The notes under the pieces were generated by a model. The model was given only the letters and a program-made list of their open reading frames with translations. It made no database searches and was not told the origin of the DNA. The position numbers were made by a program, and so were the translations under genes. A DNA stretch of 64,000 nucleotides from Pseudomonas jessenii (GTDB lineage: Bacteria > Pseudomonadota > Gammaproteobacteria > Pseudomonadales > Pseudomonadaceae): contig NZ_NIWT01000010.1 of NCBI RefSeq assembly GCF_002236115.1, forward strand, positions 186,001-250,000, read 5' to 3'. Of the stretch, positions 16,930 to 25,115 are shown piece by piece. Position 1 is the first letter of the stretch; every line of letters begins with the position of its first letter.

Positions 16930-17288
16930 TGGCTGTCCTCGGAGTGAGCGTGCCCCTTGACCATACGATGCATCAGCACCCCGGCGAAAGCCATGGAAAG
17001 CAGCAGCGACAATACCAGCGCACCGACAATGGCCCAGAAATCCGCCGCGATGTCAGCGGCGTAGACCATCACGCCCACAGCCGGCGGCACCAGCAACAGG
17101 GGCAGGTAACGCAACAGGCTACTGGCCGCCAGGTTCAGCGGCTCGCCAACCTGCCCGCGACAGATGAGGTACACCAGCAACAGCAGCAACCCCACAATCG
17201 GCCCCGGCAGCACCGGCAAGAACAAATGATTGAGCGCAGTGCCGAGCAATTGGAACAGCACCAGCCACGTCAGGCCCCGTAACAACAT
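16926..17288 (-). CDS. lrgA: CidA/LrgA family holin-like protein
   Basis: A 120-residue protein with four hydrophobic segments: LFQLLGTALNHLFLPVLPG, IVGLLLLLVYLICRG, LLLVPPAVGVMVYA and IVGALVLSLLLSMAFAGVLM. This is the usual size and topology of LrgA/CidA holin-like proteins. The ATG at 17288 has GGGAG seven bases upstream. It is the first gene of an lrgA-lrgB-LON operon; the ~190 bases upstream, shared with the divergent MaoC gene, hold the promoters. Confidence 0.92.
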   Translation of the reverse strand: MLLRGLTWLVLFQLLGTALNHLFLPVLPGPIVGLLLLLVYLICRGQVGEPLNLAASSLLRYLPLLLVPPAVGVMVYAADIAADFWAIVGALVLSLLLSMAFAGVLMHRMVKGHAHSEDSQ

Positions 17289-17481
17289 CAAAGTTCTCCC
17301 GCAAAATCCATCACCCGCATTGGCCGGGCATTATAAGCATGCTCGCGCTATAGACCGGCATTCGCCAAAAGCATTGTCAGTTGACCGCTGCGTTTGGCCA
17401 TGTTGATCTAAAGTAGTAAGCCGGGAGGTCAGATCCCCGCAAGCCAAAACTATAAAACCGATGAACCCAAGGAGAGTCTCA

Positions 17482-17937
17482 ATGCCCTATGTTCCAGTTG
17501 CGGAGCTCAAAGATTATGTCGGCAAGGAACTTGGACGTTCCGAATGGCTCACTATCGATCAGGACCGCATCAACCTGTTCGCCGAAGCCACAGGGGATTT
17601 TCAGTTCATCCACGTCGACCCGGTCAAGGCCGCGCAAACGCCATTTGGCAGCACCATCGCTCACGGCTTCCTGTCGTTGTCGCTGATCCCGAAACTGATG
17701 GAAGACATCCTCGTCATGCCCGAAGGCTTGAAGATGGTGGTCAACTACGGACTCGACAGCGTGCGCTTCATCCAGCCGGTCAAGGTCAACTCGAAAGTGC
17801 GCCTGAAAGTCGACCTGACCGAAGTCATCGAGAAGAAACCCGGCCAATGGCTGCTCAAGGCCACCACCACCCTGGAAATCGAAGGTTCGGACAAACCGGC
17901 GTACATCGCCGAACCCCTGTCTCTGTGCTTCGTATAA
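17482..17937 (+). CDS. MaoC-like (R)-specific enoyl-CoA hydratase
   Basis: A 151-residue single hot-dog-fold protein. The hydratase motif is ATGDFQFIHVDPVKAAQTPF followed by GSTIAHGFLSLSLIP, with catalytic Asp and His in the D-x4-H arrangement. Members hydrate 2-enoyl-CoA to (R)-3-hydroxyacyl-CoA, feeding polyhydroxyalkanoate or related lipid metabolism; the native substrate cannot be read here. AAGGAG lies eight bases before the ATG at 17482; an earlier ATG at 17461 lacks such a site. Confidence 0.92.
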   Translation: MPYVPVAELKDYVGKELGRSEWLTIDQDRINLFAEATGDFQFIHVDPVKAAQTPFGSTIAHGFLSLSLIPKLMEDILVMPEGLKMVVNYGLDSVRFIQPVKVNSKVRLKVDLTEVIEKKPGQWLLKATTTLEIEGSDKPAYIAEPLSLCFV

Positions 17938-18052
17938 ACCTTGCCGGATGCGAAGCAGCTCATGCTGTTTCGCGCCCTCACGCGGTACCTCACCCTATAT
18001 TAAGGACACATAGCTGCGGCATACTCCCTCGCCTAATTGCCCGGAATCCGCT

Positions 18053-19771
18053 ATGCGCCCACTTGCACTCCTTGCCTTGACCTTGATGCTCACCGCTTGC
18101 GGCGACGGCGAATCGCCATTTCCTCCTGACGCCCGCCTGCCGGACGGCGGACGTTATCGCGGTGACCTGGTCAATGGCTTGCTGCAAGGCAAGGGGCGTA
18201 TCGACTACCCGAACGGCAGCTGGTACGCCGGCGAATTCGACAAGGGCCAGTGGCAGGGCCAGGGCGAATGGCATGGCAGCAATGGCGAAGTCTATCGCGG
18301 TCAGTTCAATCAGGGACTGTTCGACGGCCAGGGGGCATTGACCACCAACGCCAGCAGCTACAGCGGCGGCTTCAAGGCCGGCCGGCGCAACGGCGAAGGT
18401 ACCCTCAAAGAAAACGGCATGAGCTATCGCGGAGAGTTCAAGGCCGATCAATACGCTGGCCTGGGTCGCCTCGAACTCGAAGACGGCAGTTCCTATCAGG
18501 GCCAGTTCGCCCACGGTAAACCCAATGGCGAAGGCCAGCGCGGCGACGGTAACGGCAATCAGTTCACCGGGCACTTCGTCGACGGCCAGCTGGAAGGCAA
18601 CGGGACTTTCAACAGCGCCGACGGCGACATCTATGTCGGCAGCTTCAAGAACAATCAACTGCACGGCAAGGGCCGCTACGAAAACGCCGACGGCGATGTC
18701 TGGCTGGGACAGTTCAAGGAAGGCTCGCTGAACGGCAAGGGCGAGTTGATCGGCACTGACGGCAGCCACTACATCGGCCAGTTCAATGACTGGCGTTTTT
18801 CCGGCCAGGGCCGCCTGAACCTGTCCGACGGCAGCTTTTACACCGGCCAGTTCGACAACGACAGTTACCAAGGGCGCGGCACATTGGTGTTGACCGATGG
18901 CACCGTACTTAGCGGCACCTGGATCAACGGCCAGCGCGTACGCGACACCGAGGGCAAATTATTGCCCGACACCCTGGAACTCGGCCTGCTGGCTCAGGGC
19001 CGCCTGCTCGACGCAGCGCTGGCCAACGTTCCACACTCGACGCCGGCGGTGGAGCTGTATTCGTTGACCCTGGGGGGTGATGGCAAGCAAAGCGTGTTTC
19101 TGCGCGAATCCGACTACGTCGCCAACATGCTCACCACCCGTTTTCGCACCCTTGGTCAGATCCGCCTGGTGAACCATCGTGACCACCTCGCCGACCGCCC
19201 GATGGCTACCCGGGAAAACCTGCGCCGGGCTGCCCTGACGCTGGCCGAACGCAGCGGTCCGGAAGACCTGATTTTCATCTACCTGACCAGCCACGGCACC
19301 AGCGAACACGAACTGGTGCTTGACCAGCCACGCATGGAATTGGCCGATCTGCCAGCCGACGAATTGGCCGCTGTTCTCGCCCCCCTGAAAAACCGCGACA
19401 AGATCATCGTGATTTCGTCCTGCTACTCCGGCGGTTTCATTCCCGCCCTCAAGGATGAGCGGACCCTGATCATGACGGCCTCGCGGGCCGACCGAGTGTC
19501 CTTCGGTTGCTCGGAGGAAGCCAACTTCACTTATTTCGGAGATGCCCTGTTCGCCCAGGCCCTGAACCAGACCGATGACCTGGAACAAGCCTTCAAACTG
19601 GCCAAGGCCAACGTCGCCGAACGTGAGCTGGCGGACGGTTTCGAAGCGTCCGAACCACAGATCTGGGCACCGAAAACCGTCCTCTCGCATTGGCAACTCC
19701 TGCGCAAACAGCAGGCACGAAAAGCGCTGCAAAGTGCGTCCATCGAAAGCAAGGATGCAAACAGCAACTAA
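18053..19771 (+). CDS. MORN-repeat lipoprotein with C-terminal caspase-like C13 peptidase domain
   Basis: A 572-residue lipoprotein. The signal peptide ends LMLTAC with the lipid-modified Cys16. Residues ~30-290 are about 11 MORN repeats of ~23 residues (for example YRGQFNQGLFDGQG, WYAGEFDKGQWQGQG). Residues ~335-550 form a C13 (legumain/GPI-transamidase-like, caspase-fold) peptidase domain with His414 in IYLTSHGTSEHE and Cys457 in IIVISSCYSGGF. The repeats probably hold a membrane or protein partner while the peptidase cleaves periplasmic substrates (inference). The last ~25 residues are charged. It is followed 27 bases later by the SDR-like gene. Confidence 0.9.
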   Translation: MRPLALLALTLMLTACGDGESPFPPDARLPDGGRYRGDLVNGLLQGKGRIDYPNGSWYAGEFDKGQWQGQGEWHGSNGEVYRGQFNQGLFDGQGALTTNASSYSGGFKAGRRNGEGTLKENGMSYRGEFKADQYAGLGRLELEDGSSYQGQFAHGKPNGEGQRGDGNGNQFTGHFVDGQLEGNGTFNSADGDIYVGSFKNNQLHGKGRYENADGDVWLGQFKEGSLNGKGELIGTDGSHYIGQFNDWRFSGQGRLNLSDGSFYTGQFDNDSYQGRGTLVLTDGTVLSGTWINGQRVRDTEGKLLPDTLELGLLAQGRLLDAALANVPHSTPAVELYSLTLGGDGKQSVFLRESDYVANMLTTRFRTLGQIRLVNHRDHLADRPMATRENLRRAALTLAERSGPEDLIFIYLTSHGTSEHELVLDQPRMELADLPADELAAVLAPLKNRDKIIVISSCYSGGFIPALKDERTLIMTASRADRVSFGCSEEANFTYFGDALFAQALNQTDDLEQAFKLAKANVAERELADGFEASEPQIWAPKTVLSHWQLLRKQQARKALQSASIESKDANSN

Positions 19772-19798
19772 GCTGAATAGTATCAAGGGAGAAACACT

Positions 19799-20440
19799 AT
19801 GTACTTGACGCCTCAGCACGTATTGCTTGCCGGAGCCACCGGCCTGACCGGTGAACATCTGCTTGATCGCCTGCTTAACGAGCCGACGATTACACGGGTA
19901 TTGGCCCCCTCACGCAGGCCATTGGCCGAGCACCCGCACCTTGAAAACCCCGTCGGCGACCCGGCGGAGTTTCTGCCGCAGCTGAACGGCCGTGTCGACA
20001 TCGCCTACTGCTGCCTGGGCACCACCATCAAACAGGCAGGCTCGGAACAGGCGTTCCGCGCGGTGGACCTGGACATGGTCGTGGCCTTTGCCAAACGCGC
20101 ACGGGAGATGGGCGCACGACACCTGATCGTGATCAGTGCCTTGGGAGCCGATCGCAGATCCTCGATTCTCTACAACCGGGTCAAAGGCGAGATGGAGTAC
20201 GCACTGCGCGCGCAGGACTGGCCGCAGCTGACCATCTGCCGCCCTTCGCTGTTGCTGGGTGATCGCACCGAGCCGCGACTGGGCGAGAAAGTCGCCGGCC
20301 CGTTATCTCGGCTGATTCCTGGCAAATACCATGGTATCGAAGCCTGCCAACTGGCTCGCGCGATGTGGCGCCTGGCGCTGGAAGAGCAGGACGGGATCAG
20401 GATTGTCGAGTCGGATGAGCTGAGGAAGTTGGGCAAGTAA
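19799..20440 (+). CDS. NAD(P)-binding atypical SDR / NmrA-like oxidoreductase
   Basis: A 213-residue Rossmann-fold protein with the nucleotide-binding motif GATGLTGEHLL near residue 12. It also has GTTIKQAGSEQAFRAVDLDM, the ISALGAD strand end and YNRVKGEMEYALR, which places Tyr-x3-Lys in the SDR position. It resembles HTATIP2/YfcH-like atypical SDRs found in pseudomonads; the substrate is unknown. GGGAGA precedes the ATG. It is probably cotranscribed with the MORN-C13 gene. Confidence 0.88.
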   Translation: MYLTPQHVLLAGATGLTGEHLLDRLLNEPTITRVLAPSRRPLAEHPHLENPVGDPAEFLPQLNGRVDIAYCCLGTTIKQAGSEQAFRAVDLDMVVAFAKRAREMGARHLIVISALGADRRSSILYNRVKGEMEYALRAQDWPQLTICRPSLLLGDRTEPRLGEKVAGPLSRLIPGKYHGIEACQLARAMWRLALEEQDGIRIVESDELRKLGK

Positions 20441-20450
20441 ACCGCGAACC

Positions 20451-20481
20451 TGTGGCGATGGGGCTTGCCCCCCTCGCCACA
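20451..20481. terminator. GC-rich hairpin (single REP-like element) between convergent genes
   Basis: TGTGGCGA and TCGCCACA form the base of a hairpin whose inner part (GGGG/CCCC around CTTG) matches a second Pseudomonas REP subtype. It lies between the convergent SDR and YceK genes and probably ends both transcripts, though the T run is poor. Confidence 0.6.
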
Positions 20482-20489
20482 ACGCTCTC

Positions 20490-20774
20490 TTACAATCCAC
20501 CCGTCGCCTGAAAACTCACCCCTATCACCGTCAGCAACGACAGCGGCAACAGCAGCGTGTCGAGCAACGCACTGGCCGGCAGATCAACACCCGGATAGCT
20601 CGGTGCTTCGGCGCCGAACCGGTCCATCGCACAGCACCCACCGTTCATTGCGTACAAATCCAGGCGAGTCCCGGCGTACACCACCGGCGCCCCCGGCTTG
20701 GCCGCATCGAGGGTGCGCGCCGTGGCGCACCCGGCCAATTGCAGCGCCAGCACCATCACCAGTAGCTTATTCAT
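20490..20774 (-). CDS. YceK/YidQ family lipoprotein (DUF1375)
   Basis: A 94-residue lipoprotein with a signal peptide ending LQLAGC. The family pattern is VYAGTRLDLYAMNGG, a mid-protein DRFGAEAPSYPGVDLP and the hydrophobic C-terminal LLDTLLLPLSLLTVIG. E. coli YceK and YidQ have the same layout and no assigned function. The start overlaps the end of ubiX by eight bases, so it is the last gene of the mpl-ubiX operon. Confidence 0.88.
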   Translation of the reverse strand: MNKLLVMVLALQLAGCATARTLDAAKPGAPVVYAGTRLDLYAMNGGCCAMDRFGAEAPSYPGVDLPASALLDTLLLPLSLLTVIGVSFQATGGL

Positions 20775-21399
20775 CGCTGGTCAGATGATGCTCGCCCCAG
20801 CGCGGCAACATGTCCTGAGGAATATTGAGCACGTTAAGGATCCGCGCCACGACAAAGTCGATCAGGTCATCGATGGTTTGCGGTTGATGATAGAAGCCCG
20901 GCGAGGCCGGCAGAATCGTCACGCCCATGTTCGACAACTTGAGCATGTTCTCCAGATGGATGCTCGAATACGGCGCTTCACGGGGCACCAGGATCAACTG
21001 CCGACGTTCTTTGAGCGTCACGTCGGCGGCACGCTCGATCAGGTTGTTGCAGGCACCGGTGGCAATAGCCGACAGAGTGCCGGTGGAACACGGCACCACC
21101 ACCATCGCCGCCGGCGAACCGGAGCCCGAAGCCACCGGCGACATCCAGTCTTCCTTGCCATACACGCGAATCTGCCCGGCGGCAGCCCCCGTGTATTCGG
21201 TGAGGAACGCCTGCATCATCTGCGGCTTGGCCGGCAGCGTGACGTCGGTTTCGGTGGCCATCACCAATTGCGCCGCCTTGGAAATCAGGAAGTGCACTTC
21301 ACGATCTTCCCGCACCAGGCAGTCGAGCAGGCGCAAACCGTACTGAGCACCGGAAGCGCCGGTCATCGCCAGGGTGATGCGGTCCGGGCCGTTGTTCAT
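20767..21399 (-). CDS. ubiX: flavin prenyltransferase
   Basis: UbiX joins dimethylallyl phosphate to FMN to make the prenylated FMN cofactor of UbiD decarboxylases (ubiquinone synthesis). The 210-residue protein has TGASGAQYGLRLLDCLV, the VVVPCSTGTLSAIATG segment and REAPYSSIHLENMLKLSNMG. Its ATG overlaps the mpl stop by four bases; a longer in-frame extension lies within mpl and was rejected. Confidence 0.95.
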   Translation of the reverse strand: MNNGPDRITLAMTGASGAQYGLRLLDCLVREDREVHFLISKAAQLVMATETDVTLPAKPQMMQAFLTEYTGAAAGQIRVYGKEDWMSPVASGSGSPAAMVVVPCSTGTLSAIATGACNNLIERAADVTLKERRQLILVPREAPYSSIHLENMLKLSNMGVTILPASPGFYHQPQTIDDLIDFVVARILNVLNIPQDMLPRWGEHHLTSDE

Positions 21400-22745
21400 T
21401 TGAGCGCCTCGGCGAGTTTGCCGTGCAGGCCGCCGAAGCCGCCGTTGCTCATGATCACCACGTGAGTGCCTGGTTGCGCCTGACTCTTCACGCGTTCGAT
21501 GATGCCTTCCAGGGAGTCGCTGACAATCGACGGCACGGTGCACAGCGCCGCCGTGGCCGCCAAGTCCCAGCCGAGGTTGGCCGGGGCGTACCAGATCACC
21601 TGATCGGCATCGACCACGCTTTCCGGCAATCCGTCGCGGTGCGCGCCAAGCTTCATGGAGTTGGAACGCGGCTCGATGATCGCGATCAACGGCGCATCGC
21701 CGATGCGTTTGCGCAGGCCATCCAGCGTGGTGGCAATGGCGGTCGGGTGGTGAGCGAAGTCGTCATAAATGGTGACGCCACCCACTTCCGCGACTTTTTC
21801 CATCCGGCGCTTCACGCTTTTGAAGGCGCTCAACGCGGCGATGCCCATGGACGGCACGACGCCGACGTGGCGCGCCGCGGCCAGGGTAGCCAGTGCGTTG
21901 GCGACGTTGTGCTGACCGGTCATGTCCCACTCGACCACGCCTTGGGAAACACCTTCAAACATCACCTCGAAGGCCGAGCCGTCTTCGCTGAGCAACTTGA
22001 CCTGCCACTGGCCGCCGGCACCCGTGGTCTGCACCGGAGTCCAGCAGCCCATCTCGATGACACGCTGCAGCGCCGGCTCGGTGGTCGGATGAATCACCAG
22101 GCCTTCGCTCGGAATGGTCCGCACCAAGTGATGGAACTGCCGCTCGATGGCCGGCAGGTCCGGGAAGATGTCCGCGTGATCGAATTCGAGATTGTTCAGG
22201 ATTGCCGTGCGCGGGCGGTAGTGCACGAACTTGGAGCGCTTGTCGAAAAAGGCGCTGTCGTATTCGTCGGCTTCGATGACGAAGAACGGCGTGCCACCCA
22301 GGCGCGCCGACACCGAGAAATTCTGCGGCACGCCACCGATCAGGAAGCCCGGACTCATGCCCGCGTGTTCCAGCACCCAGGCCAACATGCTGCTGGTGGT
22401 GGTCTTGCCGTGCGTACCGGCAACCGCCAGTACCCAGCGACCTTGCAGCACGTGATCGGCCAGCCATTGTGGGCCGGAGACGTAGGGCAGGCCTTTGTTC
22501 AGCACGTACTCCACAGCCGGGTTGCCCCGGGACATGGCGTTGCCGATCACCACCAGATCAGGGGCCGGATCGAGTTGCGCCGGGTCGTAGCCTTGGGTCA
22601 ATTCAATGCCCTGGGCTTCCAGCTGAGTGCTCATCGGCGGATAGACGTTGGCATCGGAGCCCGTCACGTGATGGCCCAGCTCTTTGGCCAGAACCGCCAT
22701 TGACCCCATGAAAGTGCCGCAGATACCAAGAATATGAATGTGCAT
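21396..22745 (-). CDS. mpl: UDP-MurNAc : L-Ala-gamma-D-Glu-meso-DAP ligase (murein recycling)
   Basis: A 449-residue Mur-ligase-family enzyme that attaches recovered murein tripeptide directly to UDP-N-acetylmuramate in the recycling pathway. Visible parts are the N-terminal nucleotide-sugar-binding IHILGICGTFMGSMAVLA, the ATP loop AGTHGKTTTSSML, EADEYDSAFFDKRSKF, VTIYDDFAHHPTAI and IEPRSNSMKLG. It starts the mpl-ubiX-yceK operon. Together with the S66 carboxypeptidase at the left edge it adds a second recycling enzyme to the window. Confidence 0.95.
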   Translation of the reverse strand: MHIHILGICGTFMGSMAVLAKELGHHVTGSDANVYPPMSTQLEAQGIELTQGYDPAQLDPAPDLVVIGNAMSRGNPAVEYVLNKGLPYVSGPQWLADHVLQGRWVLAVAGTHGKTTTSSMLAWVLEHAGMSPGFLIGGVPQNFSVSARLGGTPFFVIEADEYDSAFFDKRSKFVHYRPRTAILNNLEFDHADIFPDLPAIERQFHHLVRTIPSEGLVIHPTTEPALQRVIEMGCWTPVQTTGAGGQWQVKLLSEDGSAFEVMFEGVSQGVVEWDMTGQHNVANALATLAAARHVGVVPSMGIAALSAFKSVKRRMEKVAEVGGVTIYDDFAHHPTAIATTLDGLRKRIGDAPLIAIIEPRSNSMKLGAHRDGLPESVVDADQVIWYAPANLGWDLAATAALCTVPSIVSDSLEGIIERVKSQAQPGTHVVIMSNGGFGGLHGKLAEALK

Positions 22746-22822
22746 AGTCGACCTCGTAAAACTTGGTCGCAGGTTAGCTTAGGGAGGGGAAAATCGCACC
22801 TGATGTTTCAGAGTTGAGGGCG

Positions 22823-22891
22823 CCTTCGCGAGCAAGCCCTCTCCCACAGGGACCGCGTGTACCCTGTGGGAGCGGGCTTGCTCGCGAATGG
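22823..22891. repeat. REP pair, back-to-back orientation
   Basis: Two REP palindromes (GCGAGCAAGCCCTCTCCCAC and GTGGGAGCGGGCTTGCTCGC) face the opposite way from most pairs in this window and are only ~12 bases apart. They lie between mpl and the end of the regulator gene. Confidence 0.85.
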
Positions 22892-22902
22892 TTCAACGCG
22901 GT

Positions 22903-24816
22903 TTACCGGGCGATACCGTGCTTGCGCAGCTTGCGATAAAGGGTATTGCGACTGACCCCCAACTGCTCCGCTGTGTGCGTCATATGCCAGCGCGTCTGCT
23001 CCAGCGCCGTGAGTAGCGCCAGCCGCTCGGCATCTTCCAGCGGATGCTCCGAAGCTTCTTCAATCGTCGACACTACCGGCCGCGCCTGGCGAATCATCGC
23101 CGGCAAATCCTCCAGGCCGATCCGCCCGTCCTCACACAGTGCTGCCAACGTACGCAGCACATTTCGCAACTGCCGCACGTTACCCGGCCAGGCGAACCCC
23201 AATAAGGCCTCCCGCGCCGGCCCGTCGATCAATACGGTTTCTCCGCCCGCCTCCTCGGCCAGCAAAAAGTCGAGCAACCGGGATTTGTCGCTACGATCAC
23301 GCAAGGCTGGCAACGCGACTTCCAGCCCGTTGAGCCGGTAATACAAATCCTCACGGAAGCTGCCGTCCTGCACACGATCCAGCAACTTACGGTGAGTGGC
23401 ACTGATGATCCGCACATTCACCGATTCCGGCTCGCCGCCGATCGGCACCACTTGCCGGTCTTCGAGCACCCTCAGCAAGCGCGTCTGCAAGGCCAGTGGC
23501 ATGTCACCGATTTCATCGAGGAACAAGGTCCCGCCATCGGCTTGTTGCAACTTGCCGCGCATCCCCTCCTTGCGTGCACCGGTAAAGCTGCCGCCGCGAT
23601 ATCCGAACAGCTCGCTTTCGATCAGGCTTTCGGGAATGGCCGCGCAATTGAGGGCGACAAAGGCTTTCTCCGCCCGCTGGCTGGCGTGGTGCACCGCTTT
23701 GGCAAAGGCCTCCTTGCCGGACCCGGTTTCACCGTTGATCAGCAGCGGTACGTCGCGCTCGTAGACGCGCAAGGCTTTGCGGAAGTCCGCCTGCAACGTT
23801 GCGTCATCCAGGCAAATGCCCGACAGGCGCGGTGCTTGTGCAACCTTGGCCGCTGGCACCAACGGAGTTGGCAGCGGCCGCCGTGCCTCACCGCGCAATA
23901 CCGCAAACAGCTTGCGACCATCACGGGTGCGCAACGGCCAACTGGCGGCGGCATTGGTGCTCGCGCGACCGAGCAACTCATCGAGCGAGCAATCGAAAAA
24001 CGCCTCCACCGGCTTACCCAGCAAGCCGCCGCGAATATGTCCCAGCAGGTTCAGCGCACTCTGGTTGACCGCGCAAATGCGCCCTTCCCCGTCGAACGCC
24101 AGCAGCCCTTCGCTGAACAAACCGACGGACTCGGCTTGCAAGTGAAAACGCAACAACCATTGGTTGTCGAAGCAGCGCAGGAAGTAGCAGCTCTCGATCA
24201 TCTTCGCCGACAGGTTGACCAGTGCCATGGTGTGGAACTGGCTTTGCCGCGACACATCGCGCCGCGCCGACGACACGTCGAGCACCGCCAGCAATTCGCC
24301 ATGGGGATCGAAGACCGGGCTCGCCGAGCAGGTCAGGCCGGTGTGGCGGCCGCGAAAGTGTTCGTCCTGATGGATGGTCAGCGACTGACGCTCCACCAGA
24401 CAGGTGCCGATACCGTTAGTGCCTTCGCAGGCCTCGCTCCAGTCGGCCCCGAGCCAAAGGCCGGCGCGCTCGAAGATCTGTCGTTCGGCGGGCGCGGTGA
24501 CGCAGTTGAGGATCACACCGCGGGCGTCGGTCAGCAGCACTGCATGGCCGGCGCCGGAGAGCTGTTGATGCAGGCTGGTCATTTCATTGCCGGCGATGTG
24601 CAGCACTTGCTGCAAGCGCTCCCGGCTTTCCAGGACACGGCCATGTTCCAGCACCGTCGGCGCGATGCTCAGGGCCGGATCGAGGTGATAGTCCTCAAGG
24701 CAGCGCAGCCAGGAACGGGCGATGGACGGATCGCTACCCGGACCGTGCAGGTGGGTCTTGCCCTGGGTCACCGTCAATACTTGCTGGGCATGGCGACTCA
24801 AATGGTTGTCGTGCAT
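22903..24816 (-). CDS. eatR: sigma-54-dependent activator of ethanolamine catabolism (EatR/AcoR-like)
   Basis: A 637-residue enhancer-binding protein. Order: a GAF-like sensor region (about residues 60-200), a PAS-like region (about 225-310), the AAA+ core and a Fis-type helix-turn-helix. The AAA+ core has Walker A GETGSGKE (362-369), the sigma-54 contact loop GSFTGA (409-414, a variant of GAFTGA) and Walker B GTLFLDEIGD (429-438). The helix-turn-helix is at the C terminus (HTAEQLGVSRNTLYRKLRKH). In P. aeruginosa, EatR (PA4021) activates the homologous neighbours with RpoN. It is divergent from the aldehyde dehydrogenase gene, and two candidate binding sites plus a -24/-12 promoter lie in the shared gap. 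Confidence 0.9.
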   Translation of the reverse strand: MHDNHLSRHAQQVLTVTQGKTHLHGPGSDPSIARSWLRCLEDYHLDPALSIAPTVLEHGRVLESRERLQQVLHIAGNEMTSLHQQLSGAGHAVLLTDARGVILNCVTAPAERQIFERAGLWLGADWSEACEGTNGIGTCLVERQSLTIHQDEHFRGRHTGLTCSASPVFDPHGELLAVLDVSSARRDVSRQSQFHTMALVNLSAKMIESCYFLRCFDNQWLLRFHLQAESVGLFSEGLLAFDGEGRICAVNQSALNLLGHIRGGLLGKPVEAFFDCSLDELLGRASTNAAASWPLRTRDGRKLFAVLRGEARRPLPTPLVPAAKVAQAPRLSGICLDDATLQADFRKALRVYERDVPLLINGETGSGKEAFAKAVHHASQRAEKAFVALNCAAIPESLIESELFGYRGGSFTGARKEGMRGKLQQADGGTLFLDEIGDMPLALQTRLLRVLEDRQVVPIGGEPESVNVRIISATHRKLLDRVQDGSFREDLYYRLNGLEVALPALRDRSDKSRLLDFLLAEEAGGETVLIDGPAREALLGFAWPGNVRQLRNVLRTLAALCEDGRIGLEDLPAMIRQARPVVSTIEEASEHPLEDAERLALLTALEQTRWHMTHTAEQLGVSRNTLYRKLRKHGIAR

Positions 24817-24922
24817 TTCTTATTATTCTCCCCGGGGCTCGGCGACCCGTGCATGAGGTGATGCCGAGCATCCTCCAGCCCGGCCCGCATTGCAATGCCT
24901 GCAAGACCGGTTGGTCACAAGC

Positions 24923-24940
24923 TGTGCCACAAAGGGTACA
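24923..24940. promoter_or_regulatory. candidate activator (EatR) binding site 1
   Basis: An interrupted inverted repeat, TGTGCC-N6-GGTACA, lies about 100 bases upstream of the -24/-12 promoter of the aldehyde dehydrogenase gene. This is normal for an upstream activating site of a Fis-type enhancer-binding protein. Assignment to EatR is inference from position. Confidence 0.55.
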
Positions 24941-24955
24941 AAGTGTCACCCAGGC

Positions 24956-24973
24956 TGTACCGAAAGCGTCACA
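24956..24973. promoter_or_regulatory. candidate activator (EatR) binding site 2
   Basis: TGTACC-N6-GTCACA has the same half-site and spacing as site 1, with a weaker right arm. It starts exactly 33 bases (about three helical turns) downstream of site 1, placing both on the same DNA face. Confidence 0.5.
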
Positions 24974-25036
24974 GGCGCTACCCGCCCGTCCGACAAAAAC
25001 CTCGCAAGGCCTTGATTTACCTGACATGCAAGGCAC

Positions 25037-25052
25037 TGGCCCGCCCCTTGCT
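25037..25052 (+). promoter_or_regulatory. sigma-54 (-24/-12) promoter of the aldehyde dehydrogenase gene
   Basis: TGGCCCGCCCCTTGCT fits the GG-N10-GC rule and differs from the TGGCACG-N4-TTGCT consensus at one base. It lies 64 bases before the ATG, downstream of the two candidate activator sites. Confidence 0.8.
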
Positions 25053-25115
25053 CTACGCTTAAAGCAAGCGCACATGCGCGACTCCCTATAAGCACAAAAG
25101 CAAGGAGAGACCACC

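Noticed and set aside
23392..24861. 489-codon frame opposite the sigma-54 activator gene
   Set aside because: Antisense shadow; the minus-strand gene has an intact AAA+ core and helix-turn-helix.
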